From Geminicoccus roseus DSM 18922 (lineage in GTDB: Bacteria; Pseudomonadota; Alphaproteobacteria; Geminicoccales; Geminicoccaceae): a stretch of DNA of 64,000 bases. A model generated the notes under the pieces. The model made no database searches, was not told the DNA's origin, and was given only the letters and a program-made list of their open reading frames with translations. The stretch is taken from NCBI RefSeq assembly GCF_000427665.1, contig NZ_KE386572.1:4774373-4838372 (forward strand), given 5' to 3'. A program made the position numbers and the translations under genes. Positions 1-11,069 of the stretch are shown piece after piece (position 1 is the stretch's first letter; each line of letters begins with the position of its first letter).

Positions 1-2
1 GC

Positions 3-632
3 TTCATCGTGACTTTCCTGAACGGCGGCCTGACCGGTCTTTTCCTGGGCAACGTCGTCGTGGACGTGCCCCTTTCCGACACGATGTTCGTGGTCGCCCA
101 TTTCCACATGGTGATGGGTGTCGCGCCCATCCTCGTGGTCTTCGGGGCGATCTATCACTGGTATCCCAAGATAACCGGGAGGATGCCGGACGACTTTCTG
201 GCCAAGCTGCACTTCTGGGTGACGTTCCTCGGTGCGTACCTGATCTTCTTCCCCATGCACTATCTGGGCCTGCTCGGGGTGCCGCGGCGCTACTACGAAA
301 TGGGCGAGACCGCCTTCCTGCCCGCCTCGGCGGGCGGCCTGAACGTGTTCATCACCATCACCGCCCTGGTGGTGGGCGCGGCGCAACTGGCCTTCCTGTT
401 CAACATGGCCTGGAGCCTGCGCCATGGCCGGCCGGCGGGAGGCAATCCCTGGCGAGCCACCACGCTGGAGTGGCAGACCCCGCAGACGCCGCCGGCCCAT
501 GGCAATTGGGGGCGGGATCTGCCGGTGGTCTATCGCTGGGCCTATGACTACAGCGTGCCCGGGGCGCCGGAGGATTTCATTCCCCAGAACCAGCCGCCGG
601 CCCCACGCGCCACCGGGGAGGCCCAGCCCTGA
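3..632 (+). CDS. ctaD: Cytochrome c oxidase subunit I, C-terminal fragment (5' end outside window)
   Basis: Catalytic subunit of a heme-copper terminal oxidase in the inner membrane; it reduces O2 with electrons from cytochrome c and pumps protons. Only the last 209 codons are present; the reading frame is open at the window edge. The AHFHMVMG motif near the start carries the two histidines that in this family ligate heme a3 and heme a, followed by the conserved HWYPKITGR loop and the last transmembrane helices. The tail (EDFIPQNQPP) is hydrophilic and proline-rich. The next four genes encode two subunit III-type proteins, subunit IV and a cytochrome c, an order resembling the coxMNOP alternative oxidase of Bradyrhizobium. 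The stop codon overlaps the proposed CTG start of the next gene. Identification is secure; assignment to the coxN subtype is inference. Confidence 0.95.
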   Translation, partial: FIVTFLNGGLTGLFLGNVVVDVPLSDTMFVVAHFHMVMGVAPILVVFGAIYHWYPKITGRMPDDFLAKLHFWVTFLGAYLIFFPMHYLGLLGVPRRYYEMGETAFLPASAGGLNVFITITALVVGAAQLAFLFNMAWSLRHGRPAGGNPWRATTLEWQTPQTPPAHGNWGRDLPVVYRWAYDYSVPGAPEDFIPQNQPPAPRATGEAQP

Positions 633-1333
633 TCGCCGTCCTGCTGTTCCTGGCCCTGGTTGGCGGAGTTATCGGATGGTGGCTGGCCCGCCAGGGCCTG
701 ATGGCCAAGCCTTGGCTGGAGACCGGCGTGATCGGAGACAGCCGGGGAAGCGACGCGAGTGCCGTCCGCGCGGCGAAAACCGGGCTGCTGCTATTTCTTG
801 GCGTGGCCGGCTGCCTGTTTGCCTTGTTCGTCAGCGCCTACCTGATCCGGATGGGGACCGCCGACTGGTGGCCGATGCCCCTGCCTTCGATCCTCTGGGT
901 CAACACCGGCCTGCTGGTTGCGAGCAGCCTGGCGCTGCAGTTCAGCAAGGCCTCAGCCGATCGGGGTCAGCTGGAGGCGGCCCGAGCTTCCCTGGCGGCA
1001 GGAGCAGTCGCGGCGCTGGCTTTCCTGGCGGGGCAGTTGCTGGCCTGGCGGGAACTGGTCGTTGCCGGCTATGGCCTCACCGGCAGCCCGGCCAACAGCT
1101 TCTTCTACCTGATCAGCGCCGTGCATGGCCTGCACATGGCCGGTGGCATGGTGGCGCTCATGCGCGTCATGGCCCGCTCGTGGCGGGAGCCGGACATGCC
1201 GCGGCTGGCTTTGGGCATCGGGCTCTGCGCCACCTACTGGCACTTCATGCTGGGAGTCTGGCTGGTGCTGTTCGCGCTGTTGGCCGGATGGGCCGACGAT
1301 GTCGCCGCCATCTGTCGGCAGGTACTGGGCTAG
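629..1333 (+). CDS. Heme-copper oxidase subunit III-like protein (CoxO-type), probable CTG start
   Basis: Membrane subunit of the oxidase. It has a subunit III-like helix pattern and the conserved FFYLISAVHGLHMAGG and CATYWHFMLGVWL segments with histidine-rich helix ends. The first ATG in frame is at 701, but that start removes an N-terminal hydrophobic helix (IAVLLFLALVGG...WW) that I recall in relatives. The frame is open back to a CTG at 629, which overlaps the ctaD stop as CTGA and has a perfect GGGGAGG ribosome site at 615-621, seven bases away. No ATG, GTG or TTG is available there. I therefore place the start at 629 (234 aa); the conservative alternative is 701 (210 aa). It lies immediately upstream of a second subunit III gene. 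Confidence 0.82.
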   Translation: MIAVLLFLALVGGVIGWWLARQGLMAKPWLETGVIGDSRGSDASAVRAAKTGLLLFLGVAGCLFALFVSAYLIRMGTADWWPMPLPSILWVNTGLLVASSLALQFSKASADRGQLEAARASLAAGAVAALAFLAGQLLAWRELVVAGYGLTGSPANSFFYLISAVHGLHMAGGMVALMRVMARSWREPDMPRLALGIGLCATYWHFMLGVWLVLFALLAGWADDVAAICRQVLG

Positions 1334-1348
1334 AAAGGAAGAAGGGCC

Positions 1349-2065
1349 ATGTCGCAGCCGGCGCCGATCCACCCGCAAGGCTTCCCCTCCGGCGGCTGGC
1401 GCGGCTTTGCGGCCGACTGGGCGTCCGACCAGCGAGCATTCAAGGGCGTCTCCTGGGGAAAGGCCATGATGTGGGTGTTCCTGTTGAGCGACACCTTCAT
1501 CTTCGGCTGCTTCCTCCTGTCCTACATGACTGCGCGCATGTCCACGGTCGAGCCCTGGCCGAACGCCAGCGAGGTGTTCGGGCTCACGATCGGCGGGGTC
1601 GAGATGCCGCTCATCCTGATCGCGATCATGACGTTCGTGCTGATCAGCAGCAGCGGGACGATGGCCATGGCGGTCAACTACGCCTACCGGCGTGACCGGG
1701 TGCGCACGGCCCTGCTCATGCTGGTCACTGCCGTGTTCGGCGCGATGTTCGTCGGGATGCAGGCCTTCGAGTGGACCAAGCTGATCTCGGAAGGGGTGCG
1801 GCCCTGGGGGAATCCATGGGGTGCGCCGCAGTTCGGCGCGATCTTCTTCATGATCACCGGCTTTCACGGAACTCATGTGACCTTCGGGGTCATTTTCCTG
1901 CTCATCGTCGCGCACAAGGTCTGGCGGGGCGACTTCGACCAGGGTCGGCGCGGCTTCTTCACCTCACGCAGCGGCCGCTACGAGATCGTCGAGATCACCG
2001 GCCTCTACTGGCATTTTGTCGACCTTGTCTGGGTGTTCATCTTCGCGTTCTTCTATCTGTGGTGA
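1349..2065 (+). CDS. ctaE: Cytochrome c oxidase subunit III
   Basis: Second subunit III of the same operon, 238 aa. In this family subunit III stabilises the catalytic core and its proton uptake. The sequence shows a short cytoplasmic N-terminus, then helices beginning MMWVFLLSDTFIFGCF, the ITGFHGTHVTFG motif and the C-terminal GLYWHFVDLVWVFIFAFFYLW helix that is diagnostic of CtaE/CoxP. It follows the CoxO-like gene by 15 bases with GGAAGAAGGG ahead of the ATG. Two adjacent subunit III genes recall coxO-coxP of coxMNOP clusters, so both probably belong to one enzyme; this is inference from order. No missing motif or frameshift is visible. Confidence 0.95.
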   Translation: MSQPAPIHPQGFPSGGWRGFAADWASDQRAFKGVSWGKAMMWVFLLSDTFIFGCFLLSYMTARMSTVEPWPNASEVFGLTIGGVEMPLILIAIMTFVLISSSGTMAMAVNYAYRRDRVRTALLMLVTAVFGAMFVGMQAFEWTKLISEGVRPWGNPWGAPQFGAIFFMITGFHGTHVTFGVIFLLIVAHKVWRGDFDQGRRGFFTSRSGRYEIVEITGLYWHFVDLVWVFIFAFFYLW

Positions 2066-2074
2066 GGGAGTGCC

Positions 2075-2458
2075 ATGGCGTCGACCGCGCAGCAGGAAGG
2101 CCAGCAGCATCCGATCCGCCTTTATCTCGTCGTGTGGGGATGGCTGTTCATCCTGAGCGCCTGCTCCTACCTGGTCGATGTCCTCCATCTGGAGGGCTAC
2201 CTGCGCTGGTCGCTCATCCTGCTGTTCATGGTCCTGAAGGCGGGGCTGATCGTCGCGATCTTCATGCACATGGCGTGGGAGCGACTGGCGCTGACCTATG
2301 CGATCCTGCTGCCGGCCGTGCTGGTGCTGGTGTTCGTGGCCATCATGACGTTCGAGGCAAACTACACGCGGTACCTGCGCCTCACCTGGTTCGAGGCGGT
2401 CGAGGCGCCGGAAGCGTTCGACGAACTGCAATCGGCTGTCGGGGAGGACAGGTCGTGA
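2075..2458 (+). CDS. ctaF: Cytochrome c oxidase subunit IV (prokaryotic COX4 family)
   Basis: Small integral membrane subunit of 127 aa with three predicted helices at about residues 17-37, 45-64 and 71-93. The segment MVLKAGLIVAIFMHMAWE matches the bacterial subunit IV family found in caa3/aa3 oxidases, where it helps assemble or stabilise the complex. It begins nine bases after ctaE and its stop overlaps the start of the cytochrome c gene as GTGA, so the two are translationally coupled. The C-terminal 25 residues are acidic and probably lie outside the membrane. Confidence 0.85.
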   Translation: MASTAQQEGQQHPIRLYLVVWGWLFILSACSYLVDVLHLEGYLRWSLILLFMVLKAGLIVAIFMHMAWERLALTYAILLPAVLVLVFVAIMTFEANYTRYLRLTWFEAVEAPEAFDELQSAVGEDRS

Positions 2459-2853
2459 AGAAGCTGGCACTGGTGACCATGGGCATCCTGGCGAGCGGCA
2501 TGGCCCACGCAGAGGGCGATGCCGCAGCCGGAGCCATCGTCTTCAAGAAATGCCAGACCTGCCACATGGTCGGCGACGATGCGAAGACCCGGGTTGGTCC
2601 CATCCTGAATGGCGTGTTCGGCCGAACCGCCGGCACGCTGGAAGGCTACAAGTTCTCGCCGGCCATGATCGCGGCAGGGGAACAAGGACTGGTATGGACG
2701 CCTGCAGTGATGGCGGAATACCTGCCCAAGCCCCGCACCTTCATCAAAGGCACCAAGATGACCTTCCCGGGCCTCCGCGACCAGGCCGACATCGACAATC
2801 TGGTTGCCTATCTTCTGACCTACTCGCCGAACTGGAAGCCCGGTTCGTCATGA
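2455..2853 (+). CDS. Class I c-type cytochrome, exported
   Basis: A 132-aa precursor with an N-terminal signal peptide (KKLALVTMGILASGMAHA) and a mature monoheme domain. The heme-attachment motif CQTCH is at residues 33-37, and the KMTFPGL segment near the C-terminus supplies the likely axial methionine, as in cytochrome c2/c550. It probably feeds electrons to the oxidase encoded just upstream, acting in the periplasm. The GTG start overlaps the subunit IV stop (GTGA) and has GGGGAGG at 2441-2447, seven bases upstream. Its last six bases overlap the convergent DUF2189 gene. The open frame runs far upstream, but only this start gives a signal peptide and ribosome site. Confidence 0.92.
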   Translation: MKKLALVTMGILASGMAHAEGDAAAGAIVFKKCQTCHMVGDDAKTRVGPILNGVFGRTAGTLEGYKFSPAMIAAGEQGLVWTPAVMAEYLPKPRTFIKGTKMTFPGLRDQADIDNLVAYLLTYSPNWKPGSS

Positions 2854-3741
2854 ACCGGCGTCGGTCTCTGCCGGAACCAGCTTCCGGTAGAGATGCCAGG
2901 TCGCATGGCCCAGCACCGGCATCACGAACACCAAGCCCAGCAGCGCCGGAAGCGATCCCAGCACCAGACCCAGCGTCACGATCAGGCCCCAGGCTGCCAT
3001 CGGTACGGGGTTGGTCCAGACAGACTTCACCGAGGTGGCCATCGCGACGAACAGCCCGACATCGCGATCGAGCAACATCGGGAACGAAACCACGCTGATG
3101 GTCAGCACCAAGAGAGCGAACAGGAAGCCCACTCCGCAGCCCACCACGATCAGGCTCCAGCCGGCGCCGGTGGTGAATACGTCCTGAAGGAATGCGCTGA
3201 GGGAGACCGGTGCGCGCGGGCCGAGCGTGCCCTCATAGATCGCATAGGCGGTGCCGAGCCACAACGCGAAGATCAGAAACAGGATGATGCCGAGCACCAG
3301 GATGGCGCCGAAGGCCGGGGCGCGCAGCACCGCAAAGGCGTCCGACCAGTTGATCTCCCGGCCCTGCTCGCGCCGTCGGCTCATCTCATAAAGGCCTACC
3401 GCCGCCACGGGTCCAATCAGGGCGAAGCCCGATGCCAACGGGAACAGGATCGGCAACATGTCGTAGCCGAAGGCGAGCTGCGCCAGCACCAGGCCCGCCA
3501 GGGGATAGATCAGGCAGATGAAGATGACGTCGGTGCGATAGGCACCGAAATCCTCGATGCCCCTGTTCAGGACGTCGCGAAGATCGGCGAGGTCGATCCG
3601 GCGGACCGCCGGCAGCGGCGCATTGCGAGCCCGGTCGTCACCGTGCACGGCATGACCGGTACGGCCGATGGCGACGTTGACGTTCCGGAGCTGGTCGGAA
3701 CTCCACTCGATCGGATTGCGGATGTGGTTGTCGGCGGCCAT
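2848..3741 (-). CDS. DUF2189 family integral membrane protein
   Basis: A 297-aa multi-spanning membrane protein with about six hydrophobic helices after a ~70-residue soluble N-terminus (VRRIDLADLRDVLNRGIEDFGAYRTD, here described by position 45-70). The conserved pattern of a lead segment followed by paired helices matches the DUF2189/COG5473 family of unknown function, often found next to respiratory oxidase genes in Alphaproteobacteria. The start has GGAGGAC about six bases upstream. It converges on the cytochrome c gene with a six-base overlap at the stop codons (TCATGA), leaving no room for a separate terminator. I do not assign a function. Confidence 0.8.
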   Translation of the reverse strand: MAADNHIRNPIEWSSDQLRNVNVAIGRTGHAVHGDDRARNAPLPAVRRIDLADLRDVLNRGIEDFGAYRTDVIFICLIYPLAGLVLAQLAFGYDMLPILFPLASGFALIGPVAAVGLYEMSRRREQGREINWSDAFAVLRAPAFGAILVLGIILFLIFALWLGTAYAIYEGTLGPRAPVSLSAFLQDVFTTGAGWSLIVVGCGVGFLFALLVLTISVVSFPMLLDRDVGLFVAMATSVKSVWTNPVPMAAWGLIVTLGLVLGSLPALLGLVFVMPVLGHATWHLYRKLVPAETDAGS

Positions 3742-3894
3742 GGACTGTCCTCCACGCGCATGGGCGCGGCCGTGCCCGCCAGCCGGAGCGACCGCATCGG
3801 TCGCCTGGAGCGCGAGCTCCGCAACCCTTCACATTCCGCAGTATGCGCCAAATGGCGCTGGATGCGAGGTGAATGATCGCTTTGGAATGTCAGG

Positions 3895-4737
3895 CTAGCG
3901 CTGAACCAGCCAGGGAACGTCGATCGCCGGAAGAAGATGCTCAGTGGTTCCGCCGAACAGCCATTCGAGAACACCCTGGGCGCCAAAGCATCCAGACACG
4001 AACAGGCCCGGCTCCAGACTGGGCAGGATTGCCGCGATCTCCCCGGCAGCCTCCCCCTGCGCAGCCACCGCCTCGACCCGGACCTTGTGACCATGTGCAG
4101 CGACCAGGGTCGCAGCCGGCGCCGCCATGGCCTCGGCTGCGGCGACGCCGTAGCCGAAGGAAAGGATGATCACCTCGCGCTGACCGAACAGGCCCGACCA
4201 TAGCCCCGTCTGCAGCACGCGCTGCGCCGACTCGCTGCCGTCATAGGCAACGACCACCGGCCCCGGGCCGATCGTGCTGTCGGCCACCAGCAGGACGGGC
4301 CGGACGATCCGGTGCAACACATCTTCGACGGGCAAAGCGAAGCCGGTGTCGATGTCGTCACGAGCCTTGGTCTGGGGACGGCCATGCGGGAGGACGACGA
4401 GATCCACCATCTCGCTGGCCGCCTGCAGGACATCAGCCGGGGCGCCCTGGTACTCGACGATCTCTGGGGCGATACCCGCCTGGCTCAGCCGGTCGGCAAG
4501 GCCGGAACGCTCTGCCTGCAGGCGCTCCTCAAGTCGCTGCGTCAGGACGGTGTCCCGATGCTCCGCCAGGCTCGCCCCGCCGATGCCGTGTGCCTCGCCT
4601 CCCCTGATGTCGCGGCGGTCAGGACACATCGCCACCCGCAGCCGAGCACCGAATTGTTCGGCCAGATCACAAGCGGAGAACAGTGCGGCCCCATCGGGCG
4701 TCACCGAATCAAGGGCGATCAGGATCGAGCGCAGCAT
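3895..4737 (-). CDS. Universal stress protein with two Usp domains
   Basis: A 280-aa cytoplasmic protein of two UspA-like folds in tandem. The first (about 1-140) begins LRSILIALDSVTPDG and ends with VEDVLHRIVRPVLLVAD. The second (about 145-280) has VVVAYDGSESAQRVL and a C-terminal GAQGVLEWLFGGTTEHLL, which fits the ATP-binding-type G-x2-G-x9-G(S/T) signature of this family. The ATG at 4737 has AGGTGA six bases upstream; a GTG three codons earlier is possible. It lies 22 bases downstream of the charged hypothetical gene, likely in one transcript. Such proteins usually respond to starvation or respiratory stress, and the oxidase neighbourhood fits that, but no regulator is visible. Confidence 0.9.
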   Translation of the reverse strand: MLRSILIALDSVTPDGAALFSACDLAEQFGARLRVAMCPDRRDIRGGEAHGIGGASLAEHRDTVLTQRLEERLQAERSGLADRLSQAGIAPEIVEYQGAPADVLQAASEMVDLVVLPHGRPQTKARDDIDTGFALPVEDVLHRIVRPVLLVADSTIGPGPVVVAYDGSESAQRVLQTGLWSGLFGQREVIILSFGYGVAAAEAMAAPAATLVAAHGHKVRVEAVAAQGEAAGEIAAILPSLEPGLFVSGCFGAQGVLEWLFGGTTEHLLPAIDVPWLVQR

Positions 4738-4768
4738 CGCATTCACCTGCAGAGGAGGAGCGGCAAGG

Positions 4769-5407
4769 TCACCCGACCGAGGCGGTAAGGGGGGTGGTGC
4801 GTCTCAGGCGCAGACGCTGGCCACGTGGACCGGAGCGAGGTTCGCCCTCCGGCTCCTCGATCTCGGGCTCGGAAGGTTCCGGCTCGGCAACGGGCGGATT
4901 GCTCGGATTCTCGGCCGGCTCTTCGGCAGATGCAGCCTCCGGCTGGGCCGGATAGGGATAGCTGGGAGCAGGCTTCGCGGAAGAAAGCGCCAACGCCATT
5001 TCGCGCAGGCGTTCGGGCGCGACCGTCGGCTTCGCCGGACGTGGCTCGGCGACCTCCGCCTCCTCCATGTCGCGCTCGAGTTCCCGGGCATCGGCGATGG
5101 TCAGCTTCAACCGCGCGAACTGCTCGAGGAACTCTTCCCGCTCATGGGGCGGCATCCGCTCGACCTGGCGGTCCTCGACCAGCCACTGGGCCTGCTCCAG
5201 CACGTGGCGTGCGTGGCTCAGCTGGCCGGAAGGCCGGGTATTCCCTGCCAGGAACTGGGCAAGCGCCTTGGTGGTAGGCTGCAGCAGGCGCAGGAGTTCC
5301 CGCGCCGAACCCGGAATACGCTGACCCTGGCCACTGTGCTGGGCGCCCTTGCGGGGCTGCGAGTTGTTCTTGCCCCGCTTCTTCACATTGCGTCGGTAGG
5401 GAAACAT
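4769..5407 (-). CDS. Conserved-looking charged hypothetical protein
   Basis: I do not recognise this 212-aa protein. It has a strongly basic N-terminus (YRRNVKKRGKNNSQPRKG), a central mostly helical part (about 30-125) rich in Leu, Glu and Gln, and a proline/glutamate-rich disordered tail ending in a basic patch (GQRLRLRR). The basic start followed by disorder resembles small nucleic-acid-associated proteins such as the alphaproteobacterial DUF4167 group, but I cannot confirm that motif. The start chosen is the ATG with AGAGGA just upstream; a longer frame to 5593 has no ribosome site and a poor composition. It probably heads a transcript with the stress-protein gene 22 bases downstream. Confidence 0.6.
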   Translation of the reverse strand: MFPYRRNVKKRGKNNSQPRKGAQHSGQGQRIPGSARELLRLLQPTTKALAQFLAGNTRPSGQLSHARHVLEQAQWLVEDRQVERMPPHEREEFLEQFARLKLTIADARELERDMEEAEVAEPRPAKPTVAPERLREMALALSSAKPAPSYPYPAQPEAASAEEPAENPSNPPVAEPEPSEPEIEEPEGEPRSGPRGQRLRLRRTTPLTASVG

Positions 5408-6063
5408 ATTCCTCTTCTGTTCGATGCCAGATCGCGGGGCGAAACTTGCAAGCCCGACCACGCAACTCTGGTTTAACAGCGGCACCGTCCTGATCCGGCC
5501 CGCAGGGTGGCAGTGGTTCGTCATCCGGTTGCACGGCGCCTGTCTGGTGGACAGTCCTGTCCGGCGACAGGGCGCCGGGTGCCGGATTTCCATGACCGGT
5601 TACTGATCTTGCCCGTGAATCGCCGTTGGTCCCGGGGTTCCCTGGCCTGCCGCATCTTCCTGCTCGTCGACATGCAGGAGGAGGCGCCGCACAGTTCGGC
5701 CCACTGAAATATGCATGATAGCTGGGAGGCGTTGCCACAATAATAGGGGCGACTGAGAGAGAATCAAGGAGTTCTCCATCGAAAACCGCTTGATCATCAG
5801 GCGGCCCCCTCAGCCTAGATGCGGCCACTCGATCGGCACTTGGGATCTTCGCGAGAAGCCGATGCGCGAGCGCGTTGCTCTGCTTAGGATGCCGCCTTCA
5901 GCACAGGAGGATCCGGGCAACAACCCTCGGATCCACGGTCCGGTCCGCGGCACCAGTCGCTCTCCCTGCCCCTCTTGTGCCCGGTCGGCCGTGGGATTCT
6001 CCGGTGTCCCTTCCGGTTGCAGCGGCCAGAGCCTGGGCAATCAGATCGCAGAACTCCTCATGA
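5408..6063. other. 656-base region without a recognisable gene
   Basis: Between the charged hypothetical gene and the end of the MOSC gene I find only short open frames with no familiar motif. The part nearest 5407 should hold the promoter of the minus-strand pair. I see no tRNA, clear hairpin terminator or repeat. Confidence 0.5.
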
Positions 6064-6801
6064 TCAAGGATCCGGCCCGTCCAACCTGCTCCGCCAGTTC
6101 TCGACAAGCCCGGTGGCAAGCCGACGGCATGCGTGGCGGCGCCATCCTTCGGGAAGGTGTTCGAGCGCGGCCATCGCCTGTAGTTCCTCGATATTCATCC
6201 GGTCGACATAGAGGATGTGCCAGAGGCGATGGATCGTCCAGTCGGGGCTGCCTCGGTCGACCAGAACGAGTTCATCGCCGGGTTCGACAGGTCCTTCCTC
6301 CACCACACGATAGTACCACCCGGTGCGCCCGGTCGCCTGCACCTTTCTCGCCAGGCCCTGAACATCAAATCGCGCGTCCAGCTTCCAGCATGGCTGGCGA
6401 CCCTGGCTGACCTCGACCAGCGCACGACCGATCCGGAAGCGGTCGCCGACAGCGACCTCGGCTTCCGTCAGTCCGATCGTCGAGAAATTCTCCCCGAAGG
6501 CTGGTGGTGCCGCCAGGAGAGCCGGCCGGTCCAGTTCCTCCCTCCAGAAGGCGTAGTGGTCGAAGGGATAGTGGTGGACAGCCTTGTCCGGCCCGCCATG
6601 GATGCGCCGATCACCCTGCACGTCGCCTTCCAGCCCCTCCGAGCCGAGCCAAATCGGGCCCTGGACCAACCGTTTGGCTATGCCACTGGGCGCCAGCCGC
6701 GGCCCCAGAGCCGTAAGCTGGCCCACGGCCAGGCCGTCGAGACTTATGTTGGCCAACGGACTACCCTTCGTGGGGGAAAACATGCTGCCGCTTCGCACCA
6801 C
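6064..6801 (-). CDS. yiiM: MOSC domain protein, YiiM-like
   Basis: A 245-aa protein matching the YiiM group: the molybdenum-cofactor sulfurase C-terminal (MOSC) domain followed by a helical 3-alpha domain. Diagnostic blocks are [20 protein letters not shown] (about 55-74), [10 protein letters not shown], and [11 protein letters not shown], whose cysteine is the conserved MOSC residue. The C-terminal part (from about 175) is the 3-alpha domain. E. coli YiiM takes part in reduction of N-hydroxylated substrates with a molybdoenzyme; the partner is not in this window. Two adjacent GTG codons follow GGAGG at the start; the second gives better spacing, so the protein may be one residue shorter. Confidence 0.9.
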   Translation of the reverse strand: MVRSGSMFSPTKGSPLANISLDGLAVGQLTALGPRLAPSGIAKRLVQGPIWLGSEGLEGDVQGDRRIHGGPDKAVHHYPFDHYAFWREELDRPALLAAPPAFGENFSTIGLTEAEVAVGDRFRIGRALVEVSQGRQPCWKLDARFDVQGLARKVQATGRTGWYYRVVEEGPVEPGDELVLVDRGSPDWTIHRLWHILYVDRMNIEELQAMAALEHLPEGWRRHACRRLATGLVENWRSRLDGPDP

Positions 6802-7229
6802 TTGCCTCCGCTCAAGAGCGATGCCGCCGGTTCAGGAACGGGGCCAGGGTCAGTGCGGGACATGCCGGACGCAGGCCACCACGTGAGTCGCCAGAAACAA
6901 AGGGAGGCGTCGACCCAGCGGATAACGGCGGGATCTCCACCCATGCATGCCGAATGAGCTGTCACGGAGCGCTCGCTTGCTGCTCGGCGCGAGCCGCGAG
7001 CACGGCCGAAGAACAAGCCATCGGCCTGCCGCGACCTGCGGTTGGCCGTCAACCTGGACCGGCCTATGGCCGACAACCGGCGCCTCCGCAGCGGCAGCCC
7101 GACCGATCGGTTGAACGCGGCCCGACCACTGTCTCCCGGCCAAGAAGCGGGGAGACGCGCCTCCAGGGCAGGGAAACGGTCGGGGCGCGTCATCAGGGCC
7201 GGGGACGAACTGCCCGCTGGCGGAAGGGA
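6802..7229. other. 428-base region without a recognisable gene
   Basis: Lies between the stop of ssb and the start of the MOSC gene, both on the minus strand. Open frames on either strand are Arg/Pro/Ser-rich shadows without family motifs. I see no RNA gene. Confidence 0.5.
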
Positions 7230-7760
7230 TCAGAACGGGATGTCGTCATCCAGGTCGCTCGGCGGGGCTGCCGGCCGGCTTCCTCCGCCCCCGCGCGCTG
7301 GCTGACGCTCGAAGCCGCCTCCACGGGCGGGAGGAGCGCCACGATCGTCCTCGCCATAGGCATCGTCAGGAGGACCGCTCATCCGGCCACCGCCGCCGCC
7401 GCCACCTTCGCCGCCGCCCAACAGCACCAACTCGCCCTTGAACCGGGACAGCACGATCTCGGTCGTATAGCGCTTCTGGCCGGACTGATCCTGCCAGTCA
7501 CGGGTCTGCAACTGGCCCTCCACATAGACGCTGCGTCCCTTGGCGAGGTACTTTTCTGCGATGTCGGCCAGATTCTCGTTGAGGATCACGACCCGATGCC
7601 ACTCGGTGCGCTCCTTGCGTTCGCCCGACTGCTTGTCGGACCAGCGCTCGGAGGTGGCGATGGAAAGATGCACGATCTTCTGATTGTTCTGGGTATAGCG
7701 GACCTCGGGGTCCCTCCCCAGATTACCCATCAGAATGACCTTGTTGACGCTGCCGGCCAT
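7230..7760 (-). CDS. ssb: Single-stranded DNA-binding protein
   Basis: A 176-aa SSB. The OB-fold occupies about residues 1-112 (start [21 protein letters not shown], later [22 protein letters not shown] and [11 protein letters not shown]). A glycine/arginine/proline-rich linker follows, and the tail ends DDDIPF, the acidic tip that recruits repair and replication partners. It coats ssDNA during replication, recombination and repair. The ATG has GAGGA six bases upstream. It is divergent from uvrA, 234 bases apart, an arrangement conserved widely in Proteobacteria and often under SOS control; I looked for an alphaproteobacterial LexA box and found only an off-spaced candidate (see rejected items). 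Confidence 0.97.
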   Translation of the reverse strand: MAGSVNKVILMGNLGRDPEVRYTQNNQKIVHLSIATSERWSDKQSGERKERTEWHRVVILNENLADIAEKYLAKGRSVYVEGQLQTRDWQDQSGQKRYTTEIVLSRFKGELVLLGGGEGGGGGGGRMSGPPDDAYGEDDRGAPPARGGGFERQPARGGGGSRPAAPPSDLDDDIPF

Positions 7761-7994
7761 GACCGTCCTCGGCTGTCGCCGCCCAGAAAGGCGGGCGGTG
7801 CGGATGAAGTGGCACCCATCTTAACGGCACTCGGGCGCTCCGACGAGGCGCCTGATCCAGGTGGAGGAACATGGCGTAGAGGACATGCGCGCGCGGCTTG
7901 TCGAAAGCTTCGCGCTGGTCCATCTATGCCCGGCGGTGTACGCGTTTCGTTCTCCTGCACGTTCCGTCGGCAACCTCCTCTGGCCGGGTACTTC

Positions 7995-10886
<2,892 letters not shown>

Positions 10887-10988
10887 TCTCAAGGCAGGTG
10901 CGCGATCCCGAGCGCCTTTAAGCTTTCGTCAACTTCCTGCGGCTAGCCTCTTGTCCCAAGCGATGCTGCTGTCAGGAGACCGACGTTC

Positions 10989-11069
10989 ATGCCAGTCGAC
11001 CGGAACCTGCGAATACTGGTGGTTCCTGCCGGTGCTGCGGGCCAGGAAGGCCTGGGCGTCCTGCAATGA
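10989..11069 (+). pseudogene. 26-codon frame resembling the first codons of cheY (probable deletion relic)
   Basis: An ATG preceded by AGGAG (10974-10978) at ten bases opens a 26-codon frame. Residues 1-12, MPVDRNLRILVV, look like the start of alphaproteobacterial CheY proteins, where the phosphorylation-pocket aspartates (VVDD) should follow. Here the frame jumps to PAGAAGQEGLGVLQ and stops. The stop overlaps the next gene's start as ATGA, so the relic now acts as a translated leader for the 873-aa protein. I see no other receiver-domain sequence nearby. The CheY resemblance is from remembered family sequences and only 12 residues long, so it is suggestive rather than proven. A purpose-built leader peptide is the alternative. 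Confidence 0.45.

Noticed and set aside
5898-6119. 73-codon minus-strand frame downstream of the MOSC gene
   Set aside because: Overlaps the MOSC end, Gly/Arg/Ala-rich without motif or ribosome site.
7949-7964. GTTC-N8-GTTC between ssb and uvrA as a LexA box
   Set aside because: The alphaproteobacterial SOS box is GTTC-N7-GTTC; the spacing is one base too long, so I do not call it.
6954-7994. N-terminal extension of the uvrA frame by about 350 codons
   Set aside because: The extension is antisense to ssb and lacks UvrA homology; the normal UvrA start is at 7995.
10887-10925. Hairpin-like GGTGCGC/GAGCGCC with CTTTA after uvrA as a terminator
   Set aside because: The stem has a mismatch and a wobble, and the T-run is only three bases.
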